A stretch of DNA of 53,848 bases from Heterotrichella gracilis (GCA_032358255.1 JAULBX010025975.1:1-53848), one strand, 5' to 3'; counted from the stretch's first letter, positions 1 through 11,900 are shown. Notes: generated by a model not told the origin, from the letters alone. Program-made: numbers and translations.

Positions 1-88
1 TAGGACTGGGGTGAGGCATACCCAGACATGCTAACCTGGCTTCAAAGCTGGAAAGCAAATACTTACTTACTTACTTATGTTCCACAAG

Positions 89-190
89 TGCTGCTGTCGG
101 TCCTGCGGTGAGCATTTGTCGCATCTGCCTGGCGCCGCCTGCCCTGTGTGCGGGCGCAGGGTGGACAGCGTGGTCATTGTGTATGACTGA
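89..190 (+). CDS. RING-finger protein, 3'-terminal exon (partial gene)
   Basis: Terminal coding exon of a gene that continues off the left edge. The frame ending at the TGA at 188-190 reads CCCRSCGEHLSHLPGAACPV and then CGRRVDSVVIVYD, which matches the second half of a C3HC4 RING finger (C-x2-C, then C-P-x-C) lying at the extreme C-terminus of the protein, as in many E3 ubiquitin ligases. The first zinc-ligand half must lie in an upstream exon outside the window. The same frame has a stop at 32-34, so the exon has to begin after that. I place the acceptor at 88/89, after a run of four CTTA units that could supply branch-point sequence; AAG is a weaker acceptor than CAG. TGTAA words at 881-885 and 891-895 could end the transcript. 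The RING identity is from the Cys pattern only; the substrate and full domain layout are unknown. Confidence 0.6.
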   Translation, partial: CCCRSCGEHLSHLPGAACPVCGRRVDSVVIVYD

Positions 191-1286
191 GGATCTCGAC
201 GGGGGTGGTGAGCAGATAAGGGAGACAAGTTGTCCCCAGTTGAACCGGGGATGCTGGGGTCATCATGTCTTGTAGCTAGCTGCAGGTTCCAAACTGCAGG
301 AATAATGCAATATTATATCTTCGAAGATCACTTTGAATTAAACCCCGGTTTTAAATTGGGTCCTTCAGAAGACACAAATAGCTGTTGATATACCTACAGG
401 TTACCATACACGATCTTGCAGCGTATGGTCCCATTAGCATTGCTTAGTTGTGTACCCGTGTACGTACAACGTCATTTTGTCAAGTTTATGTAGATACTCC
501 AAATCCCGGATTCGGCGCGGCGCAGAATCCAGAGCCTCTGAGGCAGGCCTCAACATCCACGCAGCCGCATGCGTAGCGCACTGCGGGTTCATTTTGCAAC
601 CGTCAGGGTTTTGGCTCACTATGGAAGTCTCTTAAAGCCTCCGAGGTTCTAAAGTATACCTGGCTTACACTTGCTCTACTAGAACTGAATCATCATCTTG
701 AAGACATGTCACGCAGCCTGAATGCTGAGCATTATTGGCAGTCACCCTAGAGCTCATAATAACACTGTTGGCAGCGTGTCCTTGTTTAAAACTTAGTAAA
801 GTGTGATTATCATAGTAACTGTTTTACAAGGAATTTGTTGACAATCATGATGACATTGTCTGATACAATGGAACATGTCATGTAAACATTTGTAAATATT
901 CACTTTCACGCCGTCAATTGCCGCAGCGACCTGCCAGGGCAGGGTTGTTGGACAGGGTTTTACTAACCCAACAGCTGGGTACTACTGCGCTACCACGCCT
1001 GGCCCAGCCTGATTGTGTGCGGCGCTGCCGGAGAGAAACATCGTTCCCACAAAACCCACCCCTGAACCTCTGCTAGTCACTTCAATGTCAAGAAACTCGA
1101 TCTGGGAGTTAATTACTGTTCTTCCACATAATCCACCTGACCTTCTACCAATGGCATATGTATAAAATAATCAACTGATCTGCTTCTCTGAGAAAAGTGG
1201 CTGCTACCCAGATCTCGCCAGTCGCAGCAGCGGCGTGTGACGGATACAGCTGCTGTCTCGGTTGTCTTGCTGCTACGCATGGCGAT
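191..1286. other. Intergenic 3'-flank between convergent genes
   Basis: No coding exon seen. This holds the 3' flanks of the RING gene (+) and the STK19 homologue (-). TGTAA at 881-885 and 891-895 serves the plus strand. TTACA at 824-828 is TGTAA on the minus strand. The two predicted 3' ends therefore overlap by roughly 50 bases. A decayed copy of the last STK19 codons lies at about 1217-1235. Confidence 0.5.
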
Positions 1287-4200
1287 TCACCCCTTGTTTG
1301 CCAGTCGCAGCAGTGGCCCCACTGTGGTGTGGCTCCTCACCAGCTCCCCACCCCCCTCAAGGTCCCGCAGGTGGAAGCGCCAGCCCAGGGTGGAGCGGGT
1401 GAGGGGGCGCTTGACCAGCTCCCGCTGGAGCATCTCGGGATGCCGCCGCCGCGACAGCATCCCCAGGATTTCCTGTTGGGGCAGGGGGGGGGTGGTTCAT
1501 GGGGCACGCACAGGCATGGGTGGGTGGTGGGGAAGGCGGGGCGTTGCCGTGTGGATGTGATTCAGCTGGCTTGTGGATGTGTTCCAGCACTGTAGGCAAA
1601 GGAACAGTCAGCCTTGCAGCACCCGTGCATGCATGCGAGTGGTTTGCGCACTGGCAAATTGTCGGGTACTGATCGTGTATTACAGGCTGTGACAGGATAG
1701 CAAGCAATGCTCGACTGCGAACTATCCATTTATGCAACACCGGCCCTTGTTACACTTTTGCCCGATTGCAGGAATGCACAGATGCATCATGCCTGCATGC
1801 ACACATCCAATGCATACACATCATACATGCCCTGCATGCGCACCCACACTCCACAATGTGAAAGGCGTCCTCACCTTGCGCCCGTTCACCAGGCTCTTGA
1901 CCAGTGGCCCAATCCCGGGGATGCCAAACACATACACCTCCTCCCCAGAGGCGTGCCGGGACAGAAGACCAGCAGACAGCAGCAGGGAAATATGGCTGTC
2001 AGCAAACCCACCCTCCCCTCGTCGCCCTGATTGCACGGCCCCCCCTTGCTGACTGTGTATCCCCCACTGCACTGGTCGCCCCCACTGTGTTTCACCCCCT
2101 GGCTGCCCCGATCCAGTTTCCTCCCCTGGCTGGCCCAAGGGTGATTCCCCCCTTGACTCCGGTGCCATCATGCGTTTGAGTGCCATGTGGCTGATGCTGT
2201 GGTCTGTGCAGCTGGGTAGCACGCGCTCCTGGTACCAATCAAACACCGCCAGCTGGCTGGGGGTCAGCTTGGGATCCTGCGCGTCCCCAGGAGATGCGCA
2301 ACATAAACACCAAATAGTACGTGTGAATAGCAAATATAGATAGAGCTACACAGCCTAAACAGCGGTCATACGCAGCCACCTGGCTGAGGCGCAGATCAGG
2401 ATCCTGCAGGAAATCAATCATTTGACAAACCAGTTGCAACTCAGGAACAGGTACTCTCCCTGAACCAATTATATCAATTTAAAACCACCAACGGCAACTG
2501 GATATCCTGCGCACCCAGGTACATATATGATACATATACTCTCAGCCGGCCTTTCATTCAGCCCCCCAGCCCCCCACCTGCTCCCTTGCCCCCTCCCTTG
2601 CCCCCTCCACCATGCGCCGGTAATCCACAGCCAGCAGCAGCGCACGGTCATGCGCACCGCTGGCAAGCTTGAACTCACGCACTCGCTGGTTGCGCCTGGG
2701 TAGGGGGGTGTGAGTAGGTGAGAGGCAGGGGTCGCAGGAGGGGGGCGGCAGGTGTGGAGGGTAGTATTAAATGCACCCATGCAACACCGACTCAACGGTG
2801 TAACATTGCAGGTGTAGAAAAGCATGGAGCGAGGCTGGGTGCATGGGCTAACGTAGCCACATAGCCCACAGACCATAAACCCTGAACCATTGGTTGGTTT
2901 GCAACCTAGTACATAGGGAATGGAAGAGGGTCTGTCATGGAAGAGCAGAGTTCAAAGGATGGTGTGCCAAAAAAGGGCAAAGGGCTGTCTTTACATCCCT
3001 TCACGCCACTTGTAGCCCTCAACAATGCTGTGTAGGGATTATGGAAGGAAGGAAGGAATATTAAAGGGGCGGCAGCGCCGTAGCCATCCCCGGGAGCTCC
3101 TCACACCCGGGTCAATCGGCCATAGACAATGACACAGAGTGCAGGGCTACCGCCTGCACTCTGGAGCCAGGAAAAATTGAGGCGCCCCAAAGGGCGGGTA
3201 ACCCTCATGCAAAGACAAGCCTAGAACAGGGGAGGGCACTGGTCACCAGCAGCTGGGCGTGCCTCCTAGGGATTATGGTTTACGGCACAGCCCGTGACCA
3301 CATGACCCACTGCAATCCTCCTGATGATCATGGGGTGGCGCATGTATGGACACAATAATGTTGGCTCCCTCCCAACTAGACCCCCCCTCCTCACTTGAGT
3401 TCCTCCATCTCCCTGTCCACGCCTGTCCTGTCCCTGACCAGCGTGTACACCTGGCTGCGCAGCACAAGGGGGGGAAGGGGGACCTGGGGAGGGAACAGGA
3501 GGGGGTCAGCCATGTGCGGATCAGCCAAATGTTCCTAGGGTAAAAGAGAATCATGGGAGGAGGGCGGCATTGGTTGCGAGTGGGGAGGACCTGGGTGGGT
3601 GGGGGGCAGCCAGTGGCGGGAGTCACATGTGGCATTACACCGGAACACACGCGCCTAGCACTAGCTGCACCAAGAACAGCTTTGAGATGGATGCATGGCG
3701 TGCCATCAATGCAGCTGCCTACTGCGGTGCATGGCGCGAGGATTGAAAGAGGTGGTCGTGCCATGCAAGAGCGCAACCACTCCGCTGAGGGCACCCAACG
3801 CCTGTCATCCCAGGGAGGACTGAGCGCGGCAAGCATGGCGGGAGCGCTGCAGCTTTCCTCCCGTTTCCACCACCCCCTGCACCCACCTTGGTATCCATTG
3901 GGAACTGTGCCTTGAGCAGCATGATGGCAGCCAGGGTGTCACTGGGGAACTCATACTCCTCCTCGTCACCATCGCTATTGTTCCCCCCTGGCAAGGGGGG
4001 CGGTGTGGGGTCTGTGCCGGGTGATGCACCCAGCTGGTCCCTCCCCGCCCCTGGGGACTGCGTGCTTTCCCTCCCTTGGTGGGGGTAGTGGGTGGTGCGT
4101 GCACTGGACGTGCTTGGGGGGCACTGAGAGGAGGGTGGCGGTAGGGTTCAGTAGGGTCTTCGGGCAGACCAGAGGTGGGACCAAGGCAGGAGGGGAGGAA

Positions 4201-4647
4201 GCAAGCTATGAGCATGCATGGCGTTAAGCGCAGGCTTTGTGTCAGAGACAGATGTCGATGTACCAAGAAAGGGGAGGTGGCACCGCAGCAGCCTTGGTTT
4301 GATTTGTGTTGGCTTGCACAGGGAAAATATGGGCAGAGTTAAACGGGTTGGAACAGCTGCTGCAACTTCGCAACACGCAGACGATCATATTGAAACCCTA
4401 CATTCTGAACAAGGGTACTTTGCGGTCCAAATTTGTAGAGACTTGGCGCACGCATGCAAATCCATATGCATGCATAATGCATGCATATGGGACACGATGC
4501 AACAGACTTGCACTGGCGAGTCCCTAGAAGCACAAAACGCGCCATATGACAAACCCGTGCGCCTCACACCTGTTGGTCTCGTGTCTCCCCCTCGCCTGCG
4601 TCGTACAGCGACAGTATAGGGCGCACCTCCCGCCGCTGTCGCTTCAT
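1287..4647 (-). CDS. STK19: STK19 / winged-helix repair factor 1 homologue
   Basis: Homologue of STK19, a nuclear tandem winged-helix DNA-binding protein now tied to transcription-coupled nucleotide excision repair. Exons: 4647-4596, 3987-3887, 3450-3395, 2695-2578, 2276-2158, 1995-1875, 1472-1287; they close to 250 aa, close to the roughly 250 aa of the animal protein. Family marks in order: basic start MKRQRREV; DTLAAIMLLKAQFPMDTK; VYTLVRDRTGVDREMEELK; REFKLASGAHDRALLLAVDY; LLLSAGLLSRHASGEEVYVF followed by GIPGIGPLVKSLVNGRK; a C-terminal exon ending TTVGPLLRLANKG before TGA at 1289-1287. Exons two to seven are well supported. The first exon is uncertain: it needs a GC-AG intron (CAG|GCGAGG at 4596/4595) to give the right phase. 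Intron 4 holds a possible 24-nt alternative exon. Confidence 0.8.
2380..2403 (-). other. Possible 24-nt microexon / decayed copy of the next STK19 exon start
   Basis: On the minus strand a good acceptor (TTTCCTGCAG) is followed by 24 in-phase bases encoding DPDLRLSQ and then CAG|GTGGCT, a usable donor. The next real exon (2276-2158) starts with DPKLTPSQ, so this is either a phase-preserving microexon or a diverged copy of that exon's 5' edge. Both neighbouring exon junctions are phase 0, so inclusion would add eight residues without shifting the frame. Confidence 0.4.
4462..4490. repeat. Perfect 29-nt palindrome, GCATGC-rich
   Basis: Two 14-base arms (4462-4475 and 4477-4490) are exact reverse complements around one central A; each arm contains CATATGCATGCAT. 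It lies in STK19 intron 1 and could form a hairpin or be a site for a dimeric DNA-binding protein; no function can be assigned. Confidence 0.7.
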
Positions 4648-5921
4648 GCTCCCAACGCGAGTATCGTTGCCCCTGTTGCGGCGTCACTGTACACCTGTGA
4701 TACCAAAATGCAACAGCACCGAGGATAACGCTTCTGTGCAGAGGTTTTGGTGGGTGTGCAACTGTCCTAAGCTTGTTGCAGGTACTGTGCTCCAGTGCAC
4801 CTGAAACAAAACGTTGCAAGATGTTGGAGACAGCAGTTCCTCTAGCCTGCCTGCCGTCTAAAACTTGTTTATCTGCCCAGTAGAAAATGTACTTTCGTCC
4901 TTGTGCAGTTGGTTGTGTCGTCGGTTGGGGAGGGCTGGCGGGTGTTCGTTTTACATCATTCAGAAAACCGAAGTATTTTTGGGGGTTGGCCAGTTCATAT
5001 TCCATCATTCAGAAAAAAGCTCACCACATAAACGTGCAGCATCAACACCACCATATGCCATGCAGCAGGATATCCAGCGCCTATATCCCCAAGGGTTAGG
5101 TAGCATATACACAGAGTGCATTGCGTCCAGCCTAATAGCACCTCAGACCAGATGCTTGCGCATGCGCCAGTACAATGCCTTGCCACAAGTGGCGCACCGC
5201 TTGAGCATATGCCCAAACAGCACTCAGTGCTGCACTGGCCAGGACTTTCCACCTTGTGGCCGCGCCGCGCCAAATTGGACCAGGTCTTTGCAACTATCCC
5301 CTTGTTAGAGGTCGGACACCCGCCAGCAGTGCTCACAGTCACGACTCAGTGAGGCATGCTGTCACCACCTAACACAGTCTTACGCCAAGTAGCTACACCA
5401 AAGTGCGCCAAAACAACGTCCCACTACATCAGACCCAAGTGGTATCCCTTGGTACTGCTACCAGTCCCAATCCTCCCCATGCTCAATACACCCAGACCAA
5501 GACACTAAAACACACACTCCTCCAACCCCACCCACCTTGCTAGCGGGTAGTACCCTCTATCATGCACACACAAAGTTTGGTTTTAACCCAAAAACATTAC
5601 ATGAAAATAAACTATGCCCCAAAAGTACCCCCAACACGCACAGCCAACCACCTCACCCCCATTTCCGCAATTAACTCTCAATTGGCACCTGGCACCTGGT
5701 GCTGGCAAACCCCTACAAAACTCTAAGCCCACCACCGCCTACTAGGGCTAGCAGCTCATCCCTACATAACCGCCATGCTATGCCCTCCCCGTCCCTGAAG
5801 TTACAACTACGCACGATTGGTTCATGATCCCCGCCGGTCTGGCCGGCATGCCCGTTTCCGAAAGGGAGCCTCCGAACAATCAAACAAGGTATTAACTATG
5901 CATTACCAACTCGCGACCGAT
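4648..5921. other. Intergenic: STK19 5' flank and myosin 3' flank
   Basis: Both flanking genes are on the minus strand. I see no supported exon. The 207-codon minus-strand open frame over 5008-4385 overlaps STK19 exon 1 and has no recognisable protein features. TTACA at 5801-5805 (TGTAA on the minus strand), about 120 bases past the myosin stop, is the likely myosin polyadenylation signal. Confidence 0.5.
5801..5805 (-). terminator. Putative TGTAA polyadenylation signal of myosin
   Basis: Reverse complement reads TGTAA, the chlorophyte poly(A) word, about 120 bases after the stop codon at 5924-5922. It is short, so chance occurrence is possible. Confidence 0.4.
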
Positions 5922-8900
5922 CTACTCGATATACTCCATTCGGGATGGCCTGATCCTGGCCGGCGTGCCCTCCCCTTCCCTCAGGAATGCAAACTCCTCC
6001 CTCTCCCTGAACTGCCTGGGCAGCGGCACCTCCTTGCAGGCGCGCACCACCTCGTCGATCACAGTCACGCGCCCGGGCTTGACAAAATAGCGTGCGGCGT
6101 CCATGAGCAGCTTGCGGGGGAGCACAAAGGCGGCCTGCGGGGAGCATGGGGGCATGGGCATGGGTGCAGGGGAGGTAGGGTGGGGGGTTGTGGTCAGAAC
6201 ATGCATGCGGGAGGCAATCCTGGCGCAAACATTAAATCATTTAAAAAATTAAGTATGCTTTATGAATGTTTTTCATGGAATGGTGGACGAAAGCCACCTT
6301 TTCCCATGCAATCCCTTCCCTAACATACCCTTGGCTCCAGCATGAAGCTGTCATCCTCCTCACTAGATTCCTTGGGGTAGTCCCCGTTTGCGCTGGCGTC
6401 CTCGTCAACCCCTTGGCTGCCACCGTTGGGGACGTCCTCCTGGCCATCCTGCAGGGTGTAGGGTTTGAGGTTAAGGTAGTGGTAACCACGGAACCTCCAC
6501 CTGACCAGCTCCAGCATAGCATCCTAGTGACAGCGAGAGGCGGGTAGTGTACGACACCCTCACGGCATCCTCACCATGAACCCTAACCCCTACACCTTCA
6601 ACCCTCTTGCCCTCCTGGCGCAGCTGGACAGGGGCAGCGTGAGGTGTGCTTGCCTCACACCCGTAACTCACCTGCCCACGTATGACATAGCCCGTTCTAA
6701 GGTCATGGCGCTCATGTTATATTTAATCGAACCAAAGCTTGCCATCATACATCATTGATGTGGCGTGGCAAACGCGGCCAGCCCACAAGTGCATCTAACC
6801 GCCCCAGCCCCTACCAAGCATTCAACCCTCCCCACCTGGCTTGCCGGCAGCGCCCTCTTTAGCTGCTGCAGCAGCGCCAGCGCCTCCGCCCCCGCCTCCG
6901 CTCCCCCGCCCATCCAGTCGTCGTGGTGGTGCTCAGTGAGCACGTACAGCTGCTGCAGGCTCAGGGAGGGGCAGGTGGCGCGCAGCAGGGGAACAACGTC
7001 CTCGCCCTGCAAGGGGGGAGTAGGGTAAGGGCTAGGGTTGTAGTTACGTTTTTTTGGGGGAGGGGCACGTGGTGCGCAGCAGGGGGACGACGTCCTCGCC
7101 CTGCAAGGGGGGAGCAGGGTAAGGGCCAGGGTTGTGGTAAGGGCTTAGGAATAGGCAGGCGGTGCACAGCAGAGGGACAAACCCCTTGCGCAGCAGAGGG
7201 GGCTGACGGTAATGGCTAATTTAGTCGCAGCGCATCGCATACGCTGCATGCAAATCCTAAACAAGGGTGCTGGGGGCCTTGTCAGCCCATCACAAGAACC
7301 CTACACCGCCCTCAAGATCCCAACACCATCAAGAACCCCTCACCGCCCTCAAGAACCCTACACCATCAAGAACCCTACACCACCCCCACCTTTGCTGCCC
7401 TGCGTGCGCAGTCCCCCTTCATGCGCAGCATGTAGTGCGCGGCCTGCAGGCAGTTGTCAAGCGCGCTGCGCTCCACCCCTGGCTCGCCGCACCAGTGGCT
7501 CCCGCCCGATGTGTTGGATATGATGGTCAGCCACATGCGGATGTCGCCGATGCCGCAGGACAGGGCCTGGAGGTGGGGGAGGGGGGGGATTGGAATGTGG
7601 CGGAAAGGGCTGGAAGGGTGTGAAGAATGTGTACCGGGGCGACACATTGCCCAACACCACACAAAGATACTCATCTTGGAACCACTCACGTGCAGCAGCA
7701 GCTTCCCTGCTGTCCTCCACCCCCCTTCACCGCACAGTACCTTGACCGTCCACATTGAGCAGCAGTCCACCCGCAGCTCCAAGCAGCAACGCATCAATGC
7801 AAGCATGCAATCCCCACATTCACCCGTCACATGCATGTGCGCATGCATGGAACCCCTGCAGAAGTGCACATGCCACATGCACCGCCCACATGCCCCCGCT
7901 CTTCCCCCACCCCTCCACCCACCTTGACCGCCGATATCGAGCAGCAATCCCTCCGCAGCAGCAGCGCGTTGAGCAGCGACGCATCCACGAAGCGCATACA
8001 GGCAAACACCAGCGCGCGCACAGCAGCGGGGGGCGTGCACACGCTCTGCATCATCTCAACCAGCCCGGCAATGGAGCCAAGCAGCTCCTGCGCAGGGGCA
8101 GGGTTTAGGGTTTAGGGTGCACACGCTCTGCATCATGTCGACCAGCCCGGCAATGGAGCCAAGCAGCTCCTGGGCAGGGGTAGGGTTTAGGGTTTAGGGT
8201 GTGCGCGCACCGCGGTGTTTGGAGAACCCATGTTGGACATCATGTCAACCAGCGAGGCAATGGCCCCAAGCAGCTCATGCGTGTGTGGTGGTTGGTGGGT
8301 GCGGGTGCGCTCAGGTGGTGGTTGCCAGCCAGGTGTGAAGTTTGATGGCAGGGTTTAGGGTTTACCAACCAATGTAATTCCACTTGCCACGCCATCACTA
8401 CCGCGGCACTGGTGGGTCCATTGGTTGTTGTGCGGCAGGGTATCAGGATGTATAGGGTTTGGCAACCAGCAGCGCCACGCACCTTCCATGGCGAGTTCAC
8501 GAGGTTCTCGTAGGTGTTCCCTGGACGAAACCCATTCATGCCTTCCTCCCCTTGCTGGCCCCCACCGCCACCACCCACACGCGGTGTGGCCGCGCAGCTG
8601 CCCCCGCCAGTCCCGCCCCGCCCCTCCGCGCCCCCCCCCAGTCGCATGTGTTGCCTGGCCAGTTTCTGTGCGTGTTCCCCCAGCAGGTTGTGCAGGTGCA
8701 GGGGAAGGTACGTGCACACGCTCTGGGCTGCAGGTGCATAATCACATGTTAGGGTTGGTAGGGTAGTGGAAGAGACTGGGAAGGTAGCCGCAGATGCTCT
8801 GGGCTGCAGACGGGGGGAGGGGGGGCATGCCACAAGGGATTTTCACGTTGGCAGCAGTGCGCAGGGAGGTGGAGATGACTACATGTCAGAAATCTGGGCT

Positions 8901-11900
8901 GGCGGAGGGGTCGCCACGTAGCCCACAAGAATGCAACCCAAGTGGGCTGCACTCTGACCAGGGGCACACTTTGAAGAAATCCAAACTTGCACAAAAATGC
9001 ATTGCCCAAAAGCAGAGCGAATGCCACCCCCCGCCCCCCTCTTACCCAGCAGCTGGTGCAGCGGCATGAACTTGATGAAGGTGTCCCCGATGCGCTCCGC
9101 CCACGCCTTGTACGCGCTGCGACCGATGTTGCGCCCCTTGACCAGCGCCCCCACCGCCAGGCAGGTTGAGAGCCAGTACATCTGGGACTGGAGCCCGCCC
9201 TGGCCCGCGTCCGTGAGTATATTCTCCATCAGCTTGGCGCCAGCAACCTCAATCTGTGGGGAGGTCAGGTGGGTGGGGGTCTGAAAGGGAAGTGGGGTGG
9301 AAGGCGTTGTCTGGGACGTGCAGGGGGGTTGCCCTAAGTACATTTGTGAGGGGAATACGGACGCAATGTACCACTCTCAATCAGGAGATAACAGGGAACA
9401 GCGTATAAACTCGACATGGTGGATGAGTTCTCCATCAGCTTGGCGCCAGCAGCCTCAATCTTCGAGGACAAGGGGGGCACATCAGAAGGAGAAGTAGAAG
9501 GAGGAGGTCAATTACATGCCATGTATCTCCGTCTACATGCTCACCGCATCACCACAAGGCACATCCTGACAGTGGCAAACATGCGACAGACAGCAGCCTT
9601 TCCCATTCGTGTGATGGCCGGGTGTCTGTCGCGCATTCGCCACTGTGGAGACCTGGCTGGCAGCGGTGCGCTGAGCGCGCATGCAAAGATACATGGCACA
9701 AAACCACGGTGCACACCACCACCACCACGACACAGGCACCCCTATAATGCACCATGACAAGCCCCCCATCCATCCCCAATACCCCTACCCGCCAAAATCG
9801 ATGGCCATGTCGCCCCATCCCCAACCCCCTCCCACCTCACGATCCCACTTTCCTCCCACACCCCCATCTCCGCCGTGCGCCACGCCCCTGACCACCTCTG
9901 CAGGCACTCCGCCATGAGCCACGCTCCGCCATGCTCAGCTGGTACCAATGGTCTGCACCCACCTCCCATGTATCGGATGTGTGTGTTTTTATGGATTGTG
10001 CCCCATACACACTCACACATTGTGTGACTATGACCCCCAATTTGGCCTCCACCACTGGCTATCGCCATGACACCCCTCCCCTTCTTCCCTCCACACCCAC
10101 CTCCGCCGTGCGCCATGCCCCCGACCACCTCTGCAGGCACTCCGCCATGATCCAGCCCGCCACCGGCACGCCTATGACCTCCTTCTCGCGCTCGCTGATT
10201 GTCACCTCGGCGTTGGCGATGGTCAGGCGCCGCTCGATGGCACCCGCGATCAGCAGCTGGAGCAGGCCAAAGTGGTGCCTGCGGAAGGGGAGGAGAGGGT
10301 CAGGGGTGGGGTTGGGGACAAGGGGTGGAGGGTGGCGGTGGGGTTGGGGGCTCGAGGTGGGAAATGAGGCAGGTAGTGGGTTGTGGTTGGGCGATAGCAC
10401 TAGCGATTAAACAGGCCAAAGTGGTGCCTGCGGGGGGGGACGAGAGGATCAGGGTCAGGGGTGCGGGTGGGGGTGTGGGGTGATACCACCTGTGACCAGC
10501 AGCTGGAGCAGGCCAAAGTGGTGCTTGTGGCTGGTGGCTGGTGACAGTAGGTGGGCAACAGCATGGGAATATGTGCAAAGTGTTTAATGGAAGGGGGGGA
10601 AATGTGGTCTCCGAGACGACTGTAGCCCACCCTTCAAACCCCGTGCAACCTTAGCCCCACACCTTTTCAGCGCACCACAATATGAACTAAAATTCCCAAA
10701 ACCCTAGCCACACCCTAGCCCCGCACCTGTCCAGCGTGCTGAACTCCGAAATGACCTCCGGCTCTGCGTACTCCAACGCCCCCCCTGGGGATGGGCCTGG
10801 TGTGGAGGGTGGACCCCGCGTGATGGCGGCCTGGTGGGTGCGCCGCAGGCCACCGGCAGTCTGGCCAGCGGGGGCGGGGGTGGAGTCTGCGGGGTGCGGG
10901 GTGTTGAGGTGTTGAGGTGGGGCGTGAGGGCAGGGGGGGCATTCCTGTGGCTGGTAGTTATGTCTGCCCAGCGTGATAATTGCTATCAGCCATTTGACTA
11001 GATGATCCATGCCAACTGCAGCCTGTGTACGCTGGCGGGGCGTTCTGGCTGCGCTCATCCAACCAGTGCGTCACCACCCCCACAGCATTGCAGCGTCGGT
11101 AGACACACTGCTGTACACTAAACCCGAAACCCTGTACTATTGCCAGGTGAACCGCTGGAGGGGAATGGCTTGCGCGCGCTAAACTCCAACCCTCCAACTT
11201 CCTCCCTCAATTTCATCAGCATTGGGCAGAAATTAATATATTTGTATAGAGATGTGACAGCAAAGCTCACATGATCATACATTATAACATGGGTAGATAA
11301 GCCATTGTGCTTATCTGGATGCAGCGCACCTCCGGCTGTTGCCGTCATTGCCGCCGCCGTGCGCGCCGCCATGGCCGCCCCTGCCATGGCCGCCTGCCCT
11401 CTTGCCGCCTCCAGCTGCTGACTCACCTGCGCCTCGCGTGCCTGTGTGTCTCGCACCTGGCGCTCAAGCTGGCTGATGCGCGCGTTCAGGGACAGGACCT
11501 GCGGTGAACAAGAGTTTGTAGGTTTGAGGGCTAAGGGTTTCATTGTTTGGGGTTGTGGGGACTCGCATGGGCGACAGTGGCCCTAAAATGGTGTGGGGAA
11601 TCAAGGGGTGAAACAAGGTAGAAATCATTGAAAGACATGCAAGAAAGACATGGTAAACAAAGGAAGAGCAGTAGATAAGGAAGGAGGCGTCACTGGTATT
11701 TTTATCCACCCTTCTTCCAACCAACCAGTGCCAGGCCACCGCCCCACCCAACCCTCCCCCATGCCTTGCCAAAGCAGTTCCAGAACCCCAAACCAAACCA
11801 CCACTCCTCCACCTCCCACCTCCCCCCACACCGCAGAACCCACAACCCACCTTTGCCGAGTAGTCAAAGTTCTTCTGGTGCGTTGCCTGCAGGTCTGCTC

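Larger units (their letters stand above)
5922..10886 (-). other. Myosin linker and dilute (DIL) cargo domain, exons 22-30
   Basis: Exons 10886-10727, 10278-10101, 9253-9046, 8727-8483, 8087-7923, 7566-7390, 7006-6836, 6523-6329, 6134-5922. Exon 22 is a Pro/Gly linker ending [13 protein letters not shown]. Dilute landmarks: [14 protein letters not shown], then [13 protein letters not shown] (the YWLSN position), then [20 protein letters not shown] (family LFNSLLLRRECCS), then [20 protein letters not shown] (family CP-L---QLY-I---Y-DD). Exon 25 contains an extra Gly-rich segment inside the DIL region, and exon 29 an acidic insert with EESSEEDD character on the reverse-read protein ([11 protein letters not shown]). 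The last 40 residues after VTVIDEVV are not conserved in class XI to my knowledge. Confidence 0.85.

Noticed and set aside
4385..5008. 207-codon minus-strand open frame upstream of STK19
   Set aside because: No family features and no G/C third-position bias. It overlaps the proposed first STK19 exon in another frame; most likely a chance open frame.
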